From Blepharisma stoltei (Eukaryota > Ciliophora > Heterotrichea > Heterotrichida > Blepharismidae): 64,000 nucleotides of DNA. The translations under genes and the position numbers were made by a program. The stretch spans positions 310,001 to 374,000 of the forward strand of contig CAJZBQ010000056.1 in NCBI GenBank assembly GCA_914767885.1, read 5' to 3'. The notes beneath the pieces were generated by a model, which saw only the letters and a program-made list of their open reading frames with translations, ran no database searches and was not told the origin of the DNA. Each line of letters begins with the position of its first letter. Within the stretch, counting starts at the first letter, position 1. Positions 21,932 to 33,114 of the stretch are shown one piece after another.

Positions 21932-24622
21932 ATGGGTAACACAGACAGCCGGACGATTTTCCGCGACCAAATCCAGCATTTATTGAACGAAAATATCCCT
22001 GATTCAGAAACTGAGTTTTGGGACATGTTTTTTACGCTGCCAGTTACAAGTGAAGATGTTTTTGCTATGGTCCTTTCTGATGACGTAAGAAAATTAATAG
22101 ACGATAAGCCGAATAATCTTTACCACATCATTGAGTATAGCTTGATTTTTATGGACGAAGCATGGCAGCAAGTGGAGGAATTGAATAGCAATAGAATGAT
22201 CGCTGTCAACAACGCTGTCAGATTTTTGACAAGAATAGTCCCTTTTACTTTAGAAAATCAAGAACGCACAGGATTTTATGAGTTTTGGTGGGGAGAAAAT
22301 CCACGAGCTTTTAGGCTATTAAAAGCCTGTGTAGGGCTGATGTTTACTCCGCTTTATTCAGTGGTTGCATCTTTACAGAGAACGAGCATTGATAATTTCA
22401 ATCAAGTAGAGCTAGCTTTGTTGTGGAAAGGTGGGTTACTGACTCCTAATATTGGTGAAGATGTAAGTACACAGATGTGGGATAATAGATATGAGTTACT
22501 AAGGCTGCTTTTGGCATGTATTGGAGAGAATATGTATGAAGAAATGAGTAAGATGAGCGAAAGAGTAAACCCATGACTTTGACTTTTGTGCTCACAAGCG
22601 ATTCCATTTAGTGCACAGTTGTTTTATTCAATTGTGAATATATTGATTTCATATGATCCGTATGGGATGTGAAACTTACCGTATGCTAGCTATTGGTCTT
22701 CAGCTGTAAAAGAGAGAGCGCTACAGAGCTCTTTAGATATTTTGGTTCTTATGCTTGAATTTGTACCTCCAAATGATGAAAGACTTAATAAGTTAAAGCC
22801 TCATGAATTGAGGGCTAAACAGCTGATTGAAACTAGACAAGTTACGCAAGGGGCTTTATTTAGAAATGAAATGCAGTTGAGATTGAGGGATATCTCCAAA
22901 GATGAAGACTTTCAAAAAATAATTACAGGGTTTAACAAAATTGTAACAACTGGAATTGTTGCGCAGAACACATATCTCCCATCTTCTCAAAAAATAGTCC
23001 CCTGCACTGAGGAAATTTTGATTTTGCTTTGGCTACTTATAGAGTCTAATGAAAAATTTTATAACTATCTTATAAAAAGCAACGCAAAAGAGCTAATTGT
23101 GCCAATTATATACTGCATATTAGAAAAAATGGAATCAGTAAGCCACTATGGCTTATTGTGCATTATCACAAATATTTTAATCAAACTGAGTGAAAACAGA
23201 AAATTCTCTGTATCCCTCAATGCAAAGTATTCAGGCAATTTGCCAGTCAGTTTCCCTAATTTCAATGGAACTTATGCAGATGTTTTAATTATCACTGTTG
23301 GGAAAATCATTCAAGCTGGAAATCAAGCTTTAGAAGGAATATATCCAAGCTTGCTTATAATCATCATATAAATAAAATGGCATTCGGTTCGAGAGAAATT
23401 AGCTTGCTAATTTTCTCTCCCTCATGGAATTTTATTTATAGGGTTAGGTTTTCACTCGAGAACTTCTGGACAGCAATAGTGGTTTAACTCTGGGGATAAC
23501 TAGAGAGGAACTGCTCCTCAGTCCTCTCAAAATTTCGGGGTTTTACCTCTCAGCACATCTCCACGGGAAGATGACCCTTAGGCGGAACACGCGCAGGAGC
23601 TGAGTCGAGACAAGGGCGACGGCATCGCGCCGGGTGAGACGTGCAGCAAGGCTGGTGAAGCAGGAGTTGATAGAAGGCTTGGCCAGGGGCTGACCTGTTC
23701 CAAGATGGCTCGCCTACGTCACTAGTTTTGCTATAGGTCCTTTTTGGGCTGCGGCACTAGACACCTTAAACACCAGATAATTAAGTTAAGTTAACTTAAG
23801 CTTATAATCATCACAAATATATCTCCATATCTCAAATCTCTATCAGTAGTTTCTTCACAAACAATCATGAGGTTTTTTGAAACATTTTCTTTACAAAGAT
23901 GGCTCCTTGCCTCTCCTACAAACCATTATTTGATTTTTTATGTGCTTGAAATCATTGCGAATTTAATCCAATACCAATGGCAAGCAAGCTCATATTTAAT
24001 TTTGTATATTATTAGAAAAAAAGATTTATTTGTAAAATTGAATAAATTGAAGCTGGAAGAGGAAGAAAACAATAAGGAAGAAACGAAAAAAAGCGAGGAA
24101 AGCAAAAAAAGCGAAGAGGCAGGAGTTGAGGAAGAAAAAATCCCTGAAAATAGAATTATTGGGCTACTTTCAGAAAGAGTTGAAGAAAAAGTGGTGAATT
24201 CTTCGATTTTGCAAAGCCATGTAAGTGCTGAATCTGATGAAATTGAAAATACAAACACAGCACAGAATCTACCTAGTGAAGAAGATTGAAAGCCATCACA
24301 ACAATGGCTGGCTTCGTGAAAAAAGAAGCTACCTATGGCAGTTCCCATGATCTGCATACAGGAATTACTACCTGAGTTGGAAAGCTATACGTTGAAAAAC
24401 CCAAAATGCCAAGATAAAGAGTTAATTGACCTTATACAAGAAGAGGTGCTTGTTGGGATTTTACCAGTCCCGCATCCTATTGTAACGCGAAAATATTTGA
24501 ATAATCCTATCACAAGATTGTGGCTATCATGCTCAATTTGGGGGATTATTTATTTGAAAAATCAATACATGCCTCTTTATGATCCAAAAAATATAAAAAT
24601 GTTCTCTGTGCAATTCGAGTAA
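21932..24622 (+). CDS. HID1: HID1 homologue, 747 aa
   Basis: The start MGNTDSRTIFRDQI matches the N-myristoylated HID1 family opening (MGxTDSKxxFR). Conserved family blocks follow along the length: FWDMFF with EDVF, LLTR-type FLTRIVPF, an AYDPxG-like SYDPYGMWNLPY, QNTYLPSSQK, GTYADVLI, ISPYLKSLS, HHLVFF-like NHYLIFYVLEI and near the end GILPVPHPIVTRKY then IWGIIYL. TGA codes for Trp in NPWLWLL and in ASWKKKL. A 447-bp retroposon (23367-23813) splits the gene and must be absent from the mRNA. HID1 acts at the trans-Golgi in dense-core granule biogenesis and cargo sorting, which would fit a ciliate rich in secretory granules. Confidence 0.92.
23367..23813 (+). mobile_element. SINE-like retroposon family A, copy 1, in HID1 (447 bp)
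   Basis: The 14-bp target duplication GCTTATAATCATCA lies at 23353-23366 and 23800-23813. The body starts TATAAATAAAATGGC, whose leader pairs with ATTTTATTTATA about 60 bp on and encloses the hairpin GAGAGAAATTAGC/GCTAATTTTCTCTC. The centre is GC-rich and the tail is TTAAGTTAAGTTAA. The body is about 85 percent identical by eye to the inverted copy at 26102-26553. Precise removal leaves LLIIITNISPYLKSL in frame. Confidence 0.88.
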
Positions 24623-24713
24623 TAATTTATTATTTTATTTACCTTTTAATAATTATATTTTGAAAAAGTTTAAAAGCACTATTATTTAAACAATTAAAAA
24701 AAATCATTTTGGT

Positions 24714-25652
24714 TTATTCAACATCAATAAATTCTTCAGGACTCTCAAGAATTTCTTTAATTCTATTTTGAGCTTTACCTGCGTACACCCCATCGCAAAA
24801 TCTGTGATCAAAAGTATACAGTAAAGTGAGCATTTTTTCTACAGTTATTTTTCCATCAATAACAGTTACCTCATCACGTATAACAGAAAGTAAAATGATG
24901 ACCCCAACTCGCATAATACTAGGAAAAGGGGCATATCCCATTTCTATTCCTGTCATCCCAACATTTGTTATCACTGCTCCGCCAGCAGGAAATTTTTGTG
25001 TATTTAAAAATTTCAGCGGAATTCCAAGGGCAGCAACTATATAAGAAATGATTTCTATAACAATTCCAGCAATGCAAGATGGGATTAGTCAGAAAGGCTT
25101 GCTTGCCTTTTCATGTTTTCGTCTCTCTTCTCCGATTTTTAGCGATTTAACTTTTGTTTCTGCGTCTTCAATAATTTTCATCAACGATTTTTCTCCAGCA
25201 TCTCTATAACAAAAATAAGCTAAATCTTTTCCATCATCAATAGAAACTAAGCACCCAATATCTGCATTTTCAAATGGAACAAAATTTCCCATTGAAAGAT
25301 GCCCGTTCAAGTCTGGGAATTCTTTTAAAGTCATCCCGACAGCTTTGCAGGCTAAATGAGTGATAGTGACCTTTTTCCCTGTTTTCTGATTAATTTTTTC
25401 AATTAGCCTAAGAGCGTTAGAAATCCTTATTTTTCGATGTGCAATAATCTCAGGACCATCAGGATCACTCCAAGAAGAAATTCGCTCTTTAGTGCTATTT
25501 GTGTTATATTTCATATACCCTGAAGGTGTCAGAATAGCAGACAGCATAAAATAAGATCCCAAAAAGAAAGCATATATGATTATAAAAGTCCAATTATGGA
25601 TTGCCACATAAATAATGACAGAAATAATCCCACAGACGCCAAGCCCATTCAT
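24714..25652 (-). CDS. Membrane-anchored E2-type (2-oxoacid dehydrogenase) acyltransferase domain, no lipoyl domain, 312 aa
   Basis: The gene starts at 25652 with two hydrophobic segments (VCGIISVIIYVAI, WTFIIIYAFFLGSYFML). It then carries the chloramphenicol-acetyltransferase-like catalytic domain of dihydrolipoyl acyltransferases: RISNALRLIEKINQ, TITHLACKAVGMTL, ADIGCLVSIDDGKDL, FPAGGAVITNVGMTG and the active-site motif FDHRFCDG. TGA is Trp at KPF-W-LIP. Lipoyl and E1/E3-binding domains, which precede the catalytic domain in a mitochondrial E2, are absent. It is therefore unlikely to be a normal dehydrogenase subunit and may acylate another substrate at a membrane. That role is inferred. 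Confidence 0.75.
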
Positions 25653-25690
25653 TATAAATTACCCTTTTTATTAAAAATGTTATGTTATTG

Positions 25691-27459
25691 CTACTCTTCT
25701 TCATTAATAACAACTGTGCTCTTTTCTTTGATATTTTTAATATTTTCAGGCTTTGTGTGTGCTCTTCTATTTCTTTCCTTTCTAAACTCACTCTCTTTTT
25801 GAATCTGTTTAATCTTTCTTGTCTTAAACAGATATCTTGGCAAATGTCTGTGCTTCAATATCCTTCTCATCTCTGGGACGTACTGATATTTCTTTTTAAG
25901 TCTTTCTCTATAATTTATTGCTTCCTGTTCTCTTGGCATCAAGGTCTTAAGCTGTTCGTCTGCTTTGGCTTTCCACACCCTCACATTTGTGTCATCAGAA
26001 CCAGTTAGCACGAATTTTCCGTCACCTGTAAATTCCACTGCGTGAATCCACTGCATCCTTCTTGTGTGGTAAACTTCTTTGCTTCTGCCGTCTCTAACAT
26101 CTTAACTTAACTTAATTATTTGGTGTTTAAGGTGTCTAGTGCCGCAGTCCCAAAATGGAACTTTTAGCTAACTAGCGACGTCACGGAGCCATCTTGGAAT
26201 CGCGATGGTCAGCCCAACCGAACCGACCAAGCCTTCTATCGACGCTTCGCCCCTAGCCGCCGCACATCTCACCCGGCGAGTTGTCGTCGCTCTGTCTTGA
26301 CTCAGCTCCTGCGCGTGTTCCGCCTAAGGGTCTTCTTCCCGTGGAGAAGTGCTGAGGGGTAAAACTCCGAGATCTTGAACGCACTGAGGAGCTGTTTCCC
26401 TTTGGTTATCCCCAAAGTTAAACAGCTATTGCTGTGCAGAAGTTCTCGAGAGAAAACCCAACCCCATAAATAAAATTCCATGAGGGAGAGAAAATTAGCA
26501 AGCTAATTTTCTCTCGAACCGAATGCCATTTTATTTATACCGTCTCTAACATCAAAAATCCTTACAGTTTTATCAAAAGAGCCTGAAGCAAATTCCCTGC
26601 CTGTAGGGCTGTAAGAAACACTTGTGACTGCATTTATATGGTCTTTGTGGATTTTTATGGGCTCTGATAAATTTCTCATATCAAAAGTGTATAAGTTGGT
26701 GTCTTCGTTTGCGACTGTAAAATTCATTGGCTCCCTCGGGTTCCATGCAAAGTCATTAGATTTCATTTTAAGCGTGAATTTTTGCAAGCAGGAGTTCGCT
26801 CGAGTATCTATCAAAATAATGCTTCTATCAGTGACTGTGGTCCCTAGTAAATGAAATTCAGTAGGGTTGTACTTAATCTTTGTAGTTGAGTCTGAGCCCC
26901 ATTGGTATTCGCTTAAAGGCTCAGACCTTTTGAAATCCCACACCTGGACTCCATCATGTCCGCAAGAAGCAAATAAATCTCCTTCCCAAGAAATGTCTAC
27001 TGCATTCAAGGGCATTGAGGAATTATAAATCTCTGAATTTCCATCAAAACTCCATAGCTTTATCACAGAATCTCTTCCAGCAGAAGCAAAATAGTCTCCT
27101 CTCATGCTGAGACCATTGACAAAGCCTGCGTGGGCTTCATTCATCGATAATTTGCAAGTCATTTTTGTAAGATCCCACAGCTTGATTTCACCATTGGCAC
27201 TGCCTGAAACTGCAAGACTTAAGTACTTATCAGACCTTGCCAACGATAAAACTGAATCTGTATGGTCTTTGAGCGCTGCTATAAAAGGCTTCGCAAAAAT
27301 CTTTTCCAGCTTCGCAGCATTCAGTGCTCTGACGTACTCCCTAGCTTGTTGAAAAGGATGCAAAGTTGAGTCTGTGTTTTTGTGGCGCTTAAAAATATCG
27401 TTCTGTGTTTCTCTGGACTCTTCCTCTTGGATGCGGACTATGGTTTTTACTTTGACCAT
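25691..27459 (-). CDS. DCAF13: DCAF13/Sof1 WD40 protein, 438 aa
   Basis: The gene starts at 27459 (MVKVKTIVRIQEEE). WD40 blades carry the expected DCAF13/Sof1 sequences: HPFQQAREYVRALNAAKLEKIF, FIAALKDHTDSVLSLA, RDSVIKLW, WNPREPMNFTVANED and SYSPTGREFASGSFDKTVRIFDV. The Sof1-specific C-terminus is complete (YRERLKKKYQYVPEMRRI, HRHLPRYLFK). Sof1 is a small-subunit-processome component needed for 18S rRNA maturation, and DCAF13 is also a CUL4 substrate receptor. A family A retroposon (26102-26553) interrupts the codons for DVRDG; after removal the length is normal for the family. Confidence 0.92.
26102..26553 (-). mobile_element. SINE-like retroposon family A, copy 2, in DCAF13 (452 bp)
   Basis: The target duplication CCGTCTCTAACATC lies at 26088-26101 and 26540-26553. 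On the minus strand it begins TATAAATAAAATGGCATTCGG and ends with a TTAAGTTAAGTTAAG tail, matching copy 1 end to end. It has the same orient relative to its host gene's coding strand as copy 1. Removing it restores RIFDVRDGRSKEVYHTRR in frame. Confidence 0.88.
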
Positions 27460-27499
27460 ATTAAATAATAATTTGGTTAAATAAATACTTAACGAGAAG

Positions 27500-28662
27500 T
27501 TAAGGGAAAGCTTTCTTAGTCATGATGTTGTAGAAGTCTTCTGGGGTTACTTGTCCATCCCCGTCTGAATCAGCTCTTTCGATCATTTCTAAGAGCTCTT
27601 CATCAGTCATTGTTTCTCCAAGCTCTCTGGCAACTCTTCTTAGGTTTTTGATAGTGATATAGCCTGTTTTGTCATCGTCGAAAAGTCTGAAGACTTTGTT
27701 GATGTCTTCTCTGGTGTCTTTATCACTCATTCTTGCTGTCATCATATCCAAAAATTCATCAAAATCAATTGCACCTGAGCCGTCTTTGTCGAGGTCACTA
27801 ATCATTTGGTAAATTGTCTGGTTCTTAGCTTCGAAGCCGAGAGATTGCATTGCAGACTTGAGTTCGCGAGGGTCTTGACTTAAACATTACAGGTTTGGCT
27901 TGCCTATTGGCAATGCAGCCACCAAGGATGCCCGCAGGGGAGTCAACTTCGTTGCGACGTCGCCAACGAGAACTTGCTTGAATAAGATGACAATTTGTGG
28001 GTAGTCAAGGTTCGGATGCCACACTTCTTCTCCTTCAGCGTCAGCTGCCATAGTAATCTGAAATGTATTTATGTTTATTCTCCTCCTTGCCTCTCAGCTC
28101 CAGCATTGAGTTGGAAGGCTACGGACTTCTGCGGCTTGCTGCTTTGGTTGAATGAAGGTTTCCACTAAAAAAATCCCAAAAACGGAATTTCTGGTCTCCT
28201 CTTGGCAAAAAGGAAAAATTCAAAGCGTGAGCCTTAACTCTCAGTTTCACGCTAAGAAGTTACCGATTAGTCTAGGCATTATCTGTAGATGATGCTGGGC
28301 TTCCCTTTCCCACTCTGGCACTTCTCTTCCCTCGAGGTAAAATCAAATCCAGAAAGCAGACTAGAGCTAGGCTCCTGAAAATTACCAGAATTGCTTACTT
28401 ACCATATCTGTCCATTTCTAGGCTGGCAAAACCTTGCCAGATATAAATCAATATCTTTTCAAGGCTCCATTACCTAGGGGCATATTCCTGGCAAAGAAAC
28501 CATATTTATTTTGAGTTAGCGAGGGTCAATTGTTCCAGATCCATCGGTGTCAAAAAGATCGAAGGCTTCTTTGATTTCTTCGATCTCATCTTCTGTGAGT
28601 CCTGGCCTTTCGTATTGCTTTGGATTAAATCCTTTACCTTTTGGAGCTGCTCTTCCAGCCAT
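27500..28662 (-). CDS. Centrin, 169 aa
   Basis: The N-terminal exon starts at 28662 ([20 protein letters not shown]). The rest follows after a 653-bp insertion (27875-28527). There are four EF-hands: [24 protein letters not shown], the degenerate third loop [12 protein letters not shown] and [12 protein letters not shown]. Typical centrin linkers are present ([44 protein letters not shown]). Centrins sit at basal bodies and form contractile Ca-binding fibres; heterotrichs are strongly contractile, so this is an expected gene. The third loop lacks the final acidic residue and probably binds Ca weakly. Confidence 0.93.
27875..28527 (-). mobile_element. SINE-like retroposon family B, copy 1, in centrin (653 bp)
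   Basis: A 17-bp duplication with one mismatch brackets it: TTGAGTTCGCGAGGGTC at 27858-27874 and TTGAGTTAGCGAGGGTC at 28511-28527. On the minus strand it begins AATAAATATGGTTTC. It shares several blocks with 41010-41568, such as GCAAGGTTTT, CTAGAAATGGAC, AAGCAATTCTGGT and TAGCGTGAAACTG. The mismatch turns Glu into a TAA stop in the copy next to the N-terminal exon. Confidence 0.82.
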
Positions 28663-29130
28663 TATATTTCTATTATATCCGTTGGAAAATGTCTAATTTT
28701 ATATTTATGAGGAGTCCTCTATCATATTTAATTTGACTGATTATTGTAGTAATGGAATAAAACTGAAATTTTCCAGTATTTGAAGAAAGATAGCGGAAAA
28801 GATAATTTATGATAAGCTGAGGATAAAAATTAAAAGGGTTGGACAAAAATAATCTAGAGTTTCAGTATTTATTATAAGTGAAGAGTTTTTAGCAAGAAAA
28901 GTTATTTGTTTGAGCATTTTGGAACTTTAATAGCTATCATAGGGGCATCAGTACTATACTAGAGTGCGAATCAAAATGCTATAATTAATTAATAAATTTA
29001 AATGCATTGTTTAATTAATCAGCCCTAATTTATTTTTTATCACTTATAATTACTCTAGTATTATATAATTTATGATAAATATTTCCCTTGTTAAAAATAT
29101 GACTTATTGCATTCAATTAATTTAGCTGTT
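28663..29130. other. Intergenic region between centrin and TPS/TPP
   Basis: AT-rich, 468 bp. Presumably holds the centrin promoter and the 3' end of the synthase gene. No other feature seen. Confidence 0.5.
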
Positions 29131-32100
29131 CTATTCTCTCCAAACTTTTATCGGACTTAATGGCTCTTCTTCATCGCTCTCCTCTGCATAGCTTTCCATT
29201 GGCTTCAGCAACGGTGACTTCGTATCAAACTGCCCTGAAAGTCGATATGAGTGCCTTGTAGAAAGCGCCCTCAGGTCCCCATAAGAATAATTCTTCTTGC
29301 ACACATTGCTCCATCCTCTAAGCTGCTCTAATATATGAACAACTTCATTTGCGTCATTTACATAAAAGTCAGCTGAGCTAGGCTTTCTTCCAACAGTGCA
29401 TGTAAACGATTTTAATTCTCTTTTATGTGCTAAAAGGTTGCTGCCTTCTTTTTTGAGTGCTTTTACAACTTTGAACATTTCTTCGTCTGCGATATCGTCT
29501 CCAATTGTCAAAATGAAATCAGGCGGCCCTCTCCTTTCTTTTAGATCTTGGAGGACTTTGTAAACTGCTGTTCCTTTTGTGGTCCCTTGAGGCTTTACTT
29601 CTACGTATCCCAGGCCAGCTGAGACTTCGCACTCGTTCATGAAAGGCTTTAGCAGGATTTCTAGGTGGGAAATAAGCTCTTTGGCTTGCCAAGAACCAAT
29701 GTCTGGGTCTGTATCTCGGTACGAAAATACGACAGAGCATTCTTTGGCTTCCATAGTCGAGCCTTCTGTCCTGACTACATAGGCTCCAATGATTTGCTTA
29801 ATTCTCTTTATAAAATTTTTAATAATTCCTTTATATATTGAAATAAATTGAACTACAAAAAATTGAGATAAACTTTGCTTATAATAAAATAGGAGATCTA
29901 GCAGTTTCAATCCAAGGCATTTCCCCAGTGAGAGAGTTTTCCCAGGTGCTCCCATAATTCCATTTCAGTATTGCCCCATACTCGGCAGCCATCCCTAGTC
30001 CTTGAATACTCCCAAACCAATTTTCAACAACTGCTCTCATTCTTCCAGTTACCACAAAAACGCTATTTCTTTCATCTTTACACAAATCAGTCAAGCAATT
30101 CACAATCTTTTCTGATGGGCCTACACTTTTATCAATTTCGGTTTGCTTTAAAAGATTTGACAACGTTCCCTCATTATCAAAGAAAAATGCTCTATTTTTT
30201 GTCTCTTTATAAGCTTTCAGCAAATAATCAGCTTTTAATAAGCTAAACTTCTTTTTTAAAGCAATTAATTTCAGTTTATCACCGAGTCCATGTGTTACAT
30301 ATTGGAAATGCTTTGTGTCTTTTTTGGCCCTAATTAAATCAGATAAAAAGTTAAAAGCCCATTTGAGGGTTGTATTGGTGTTGATATAGTTAAGGTCTCT
30401 TTTTCTTTTGGCTGCATTATCACTGCTAGTAGGCGTGGTGATAAGGTAGTGAATTTCGGCTTCAAGCTGGGCTATATCAAAAGGATTGACACGCTTTAAG
30501 CTGCTTAAAGCACGACTCACCCCAGTAAATTCAGAGATAATGATTTCCACTGGTTTTTCTTTGCTTATAGCAATCACTTCAAAAGGAATCAAAAACAGTC
30601 CTTCTTTGTATGAGCTGTTCACAATGCCATATGCAATAGACATATAAGCATACCTGAGCTCTCTTGTAATAATCGAACCATCAACAAACTCTACGACATT
30701 TGTCCCTATTTCGGCATTGATTTCTGTTTTTAGTTTAACAATCTCTTGCAAAACATCGTCTCTCTCTGCATCTGAGCTGTTTTTTGCTTCAATCAGAAGC
30801 TGAACAAACACGATTTTGTTTTTATAATGCATTAAATTTTTCATTGAGAGCTTAAATGCGTTAAGCTTCAGTGCAATTCCTGAAAGCCTATGAAGAGGAT
30901 CAACGCCCACTAATACTTTTTTGCCTGCATACTTTGTTTTTAGGTCCCTCATGATATTGCTGTACCCCTCACTTGCAAGGACATTATCTATAATTTTTGG
31001 TTCAACTCCTAAATGCCCAATTCTAATCATAATATGCCTTCCATAATAATCAAGCATTAAATATCCTTTTGGAGAAAACTGATGATCAATCCCAAGCAGA
31101 CTTTTGCAGGATCCTAAAAAGTGTCGTGCATACTCAAAGAGATGAAAGCCAATTAAGTCACAGCAAAGCATGGCATGCAGAATTGCTTCCCTATGTGGTA
31201 AAACTCTGAAAACTTCTGAACTTGGGAAAGGGTTATGCAAGAAAATGCCAATATTTAATATATCCCTGGTCCTTCTCGACACAAAGCTAGGAGTCAATAG
31301 CAGCTGATAGTCATGAACCCAAATAAGCTCATCTTTATATATCTTCATTATTTTATCTGCAGCAATAGAATTGACTTTCCTGTAAGCTTCCCACAATTCC
31401 TCAGAATACTGAGGGTTATTATCTTCGGAGGTGTCAATTATATTGTTAAAAAGAGGGTAAAGAATTCCATTACAAAATTGTGTGTGCAAAGCCATTGTAT
31501 CTTCAGGGATAAATAATGGCTCACACTTGTATTTGGCTCTAAGTTCATTTGCCAGCTCCTCTTGTTCAGCTTCGTCTTCAACACATATATGAGGCCATCC
31601 AATCCATACAAAATTGATATTTTCTTGATTCGCAATTTCATACAGCACAGGTAGCCACAGTCCTTTTGCGTTTTCAAAGACCCACTTTTCTGAGTTGGGG
31701 TTCTGTGAGTCATAATTTGGATTTCTTTCTACCCTGATTGGTAAGTTCATTGACACTATGATTATTGAGTTCTCTGGGCTGAATTTCTGTCCTTCATCAA
31801 CCAAAATGATTGGATTTTCAAGAGTTCTCGCAAAGCTTACACTAGGATCAATTTGAGATTGGATTTGTCTGGAAATATGAGAACCAGCTTTATCCTTGAC
31901 TATCATATTGAAATCCTCCACTTCAAGTTTACGATTTTCTTTTAGTTCTTCCCACTTGTAGCTGGCTTTGTTAAAGTAGACGTATTTGTAAAAGGTAGAT
32001 GAGTTGCTTTGTATGAGCGCAGGTACAGGAGTTGACCAGACTGGGTAGCGCTCTGGATCTGTTTTCATCAAAACACCTTTTTCAGGATTTCAAGAACCTA

Positions 32101-32194
32101 GCTCTTCAGCTTCTCCAACTATGAGAACGTCTTCACCGGGCTGAGTAGTCGTGGTGAATTCAAATGTTACTCTGACTTTTTGTGAAGAAGACAT
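29131..32194 (-). CDS. Trehalose-6-phosphate synthase/phosphatase with N-terminal CBM20, 990 aa
   Basis: The start at 32194 opens a CBM20 starch-binding module (VRVTFEFTTT, LIVGEAEELGSWNPEKG), in which the TGA codon gives the invariant Trp. A GT20 trehalose-6-phosphate synthase domain follows (FVWIGWPH, IWVHDYQLLL, GIFLHNPFPSSEVFRVLP, DLIGFHLFEYARHFL, VGVDPLHRLSGI, EGLFLIPFE). The C-terminal HAD phosphatase domain has FFFDNEGTLSNL, FVVTGRMR and GDDIADEEMF. One IES (29801-29891) lies before the AYVVRTEGSTMEAKE block. The HAD motif I reads DNEGT where DxDGT is usual, so the phosphatase may be impaired. Both steps of trehalose synthesis would sit in one polypeptide. Confidence 0.9.
29801..29891. 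other. IES in TPS/TPP gene (91 bp)
   Basis: On the minus strand the frame hits TAA after ETARSPILL. Joining the TA at 29890-29891 to the TA at 29799-29800 gives ARSPKQIIGAYVVRTEGS and makes the gene length divisible by three. Very AT-rich. Confidence 0.75.
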
Positions 32195-33114
32195 TATATG
32201 ATGCTCTTAATCCTTTAATTATAAATTTAGCGGCATTAAGCATTATTAAGGCTGGATTAGTGGAATTAAAATTTTAAGGTGGAAGGGAGTGAATAGAAGT
32301 TTAGCCATTTTGCAAATGACTGTTAATTAGCTTTGAGCATCATGATAAATATGTTTAAAAGAATTAAAAGGTTTTTGATCATTTTATTAAGTAGTTGACT
32401 ATTAAATTGAATTATTTATGAGTGTAGGAAATTCCCTTGAATACCCTACAAGCGGATGAATTGTGCTCTGAGTTTCAAACTTGGTCTGACAAAAACTAAT
32501 AATTTTTGTCACACCAAATTGTGTAAATTTTGCATTGCGATATAGGAATTAAGTATATCTTAATAAAATTTATATTATATGAGGTTTAGGGGCATTCGAT
32601 AAAAATTGTAGCCTTTCTGAACTAAATTCATCTTCTTTAGACCGAGCTTTCTCACGAAAGCAGGCACACAGCTGAGTATTTTATTAAAGAGGGTCAAAAT
32701 AAATACGAATATTAAAAAAGTAAGGATCAAAAAAACTTATTAAGACAAAGCAAGTGACTGCATTAACCCAATAATATTTATAAAATGAGACAGCCCCTCC
32801 GAGCATTTATATATAAATTAATTCAGTAATCATATAAAAAAGGGAGAATCAGCTATTAGTTTATAACTTTTCCTCATAATAATAGTAGAAAAATGATTAA
32901 TTAGACATATTAAATTCGTTTTTTTTTGATTTTATCTGATCAAAAATTAAAACAAATATTTGCCAATGCAATCAAAATCTTTTGGATCATTAAAATTTCC
33001 AAATTGTTTTAGTGAGATAGATATATTCTTAATTTATTTGCCTCTCCATAAATTATTGTTAAAGCTCTACATGAGCATATTTTGTTTATTATTCTAGATA
33101 CAAAATACTGACAA
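32195..33114. other. Intergenic region between divergent genes (920 bp)
   Basis: AT-rich and without open frames. It should contain the divergent promoters of the trehalose gene and the phosphatase gene. No repeat recognised. Confidence 0.5.

Noticed and set aside
1-24622. Reading the many interrupted genes as pseudogenes
   Set aside because: Interruptions occur in about half of the genes, all are cleanly removable with frame kept, and the joined proteins are full length with intact motifs.
29879-29955. A frameshift in the trehalose synthase/phosphatase gene
   Set aside because: The two frames are separated by a 91-bp AT-rich piece with TA at both ends; excising it restores the frame, so no mutation is needed.
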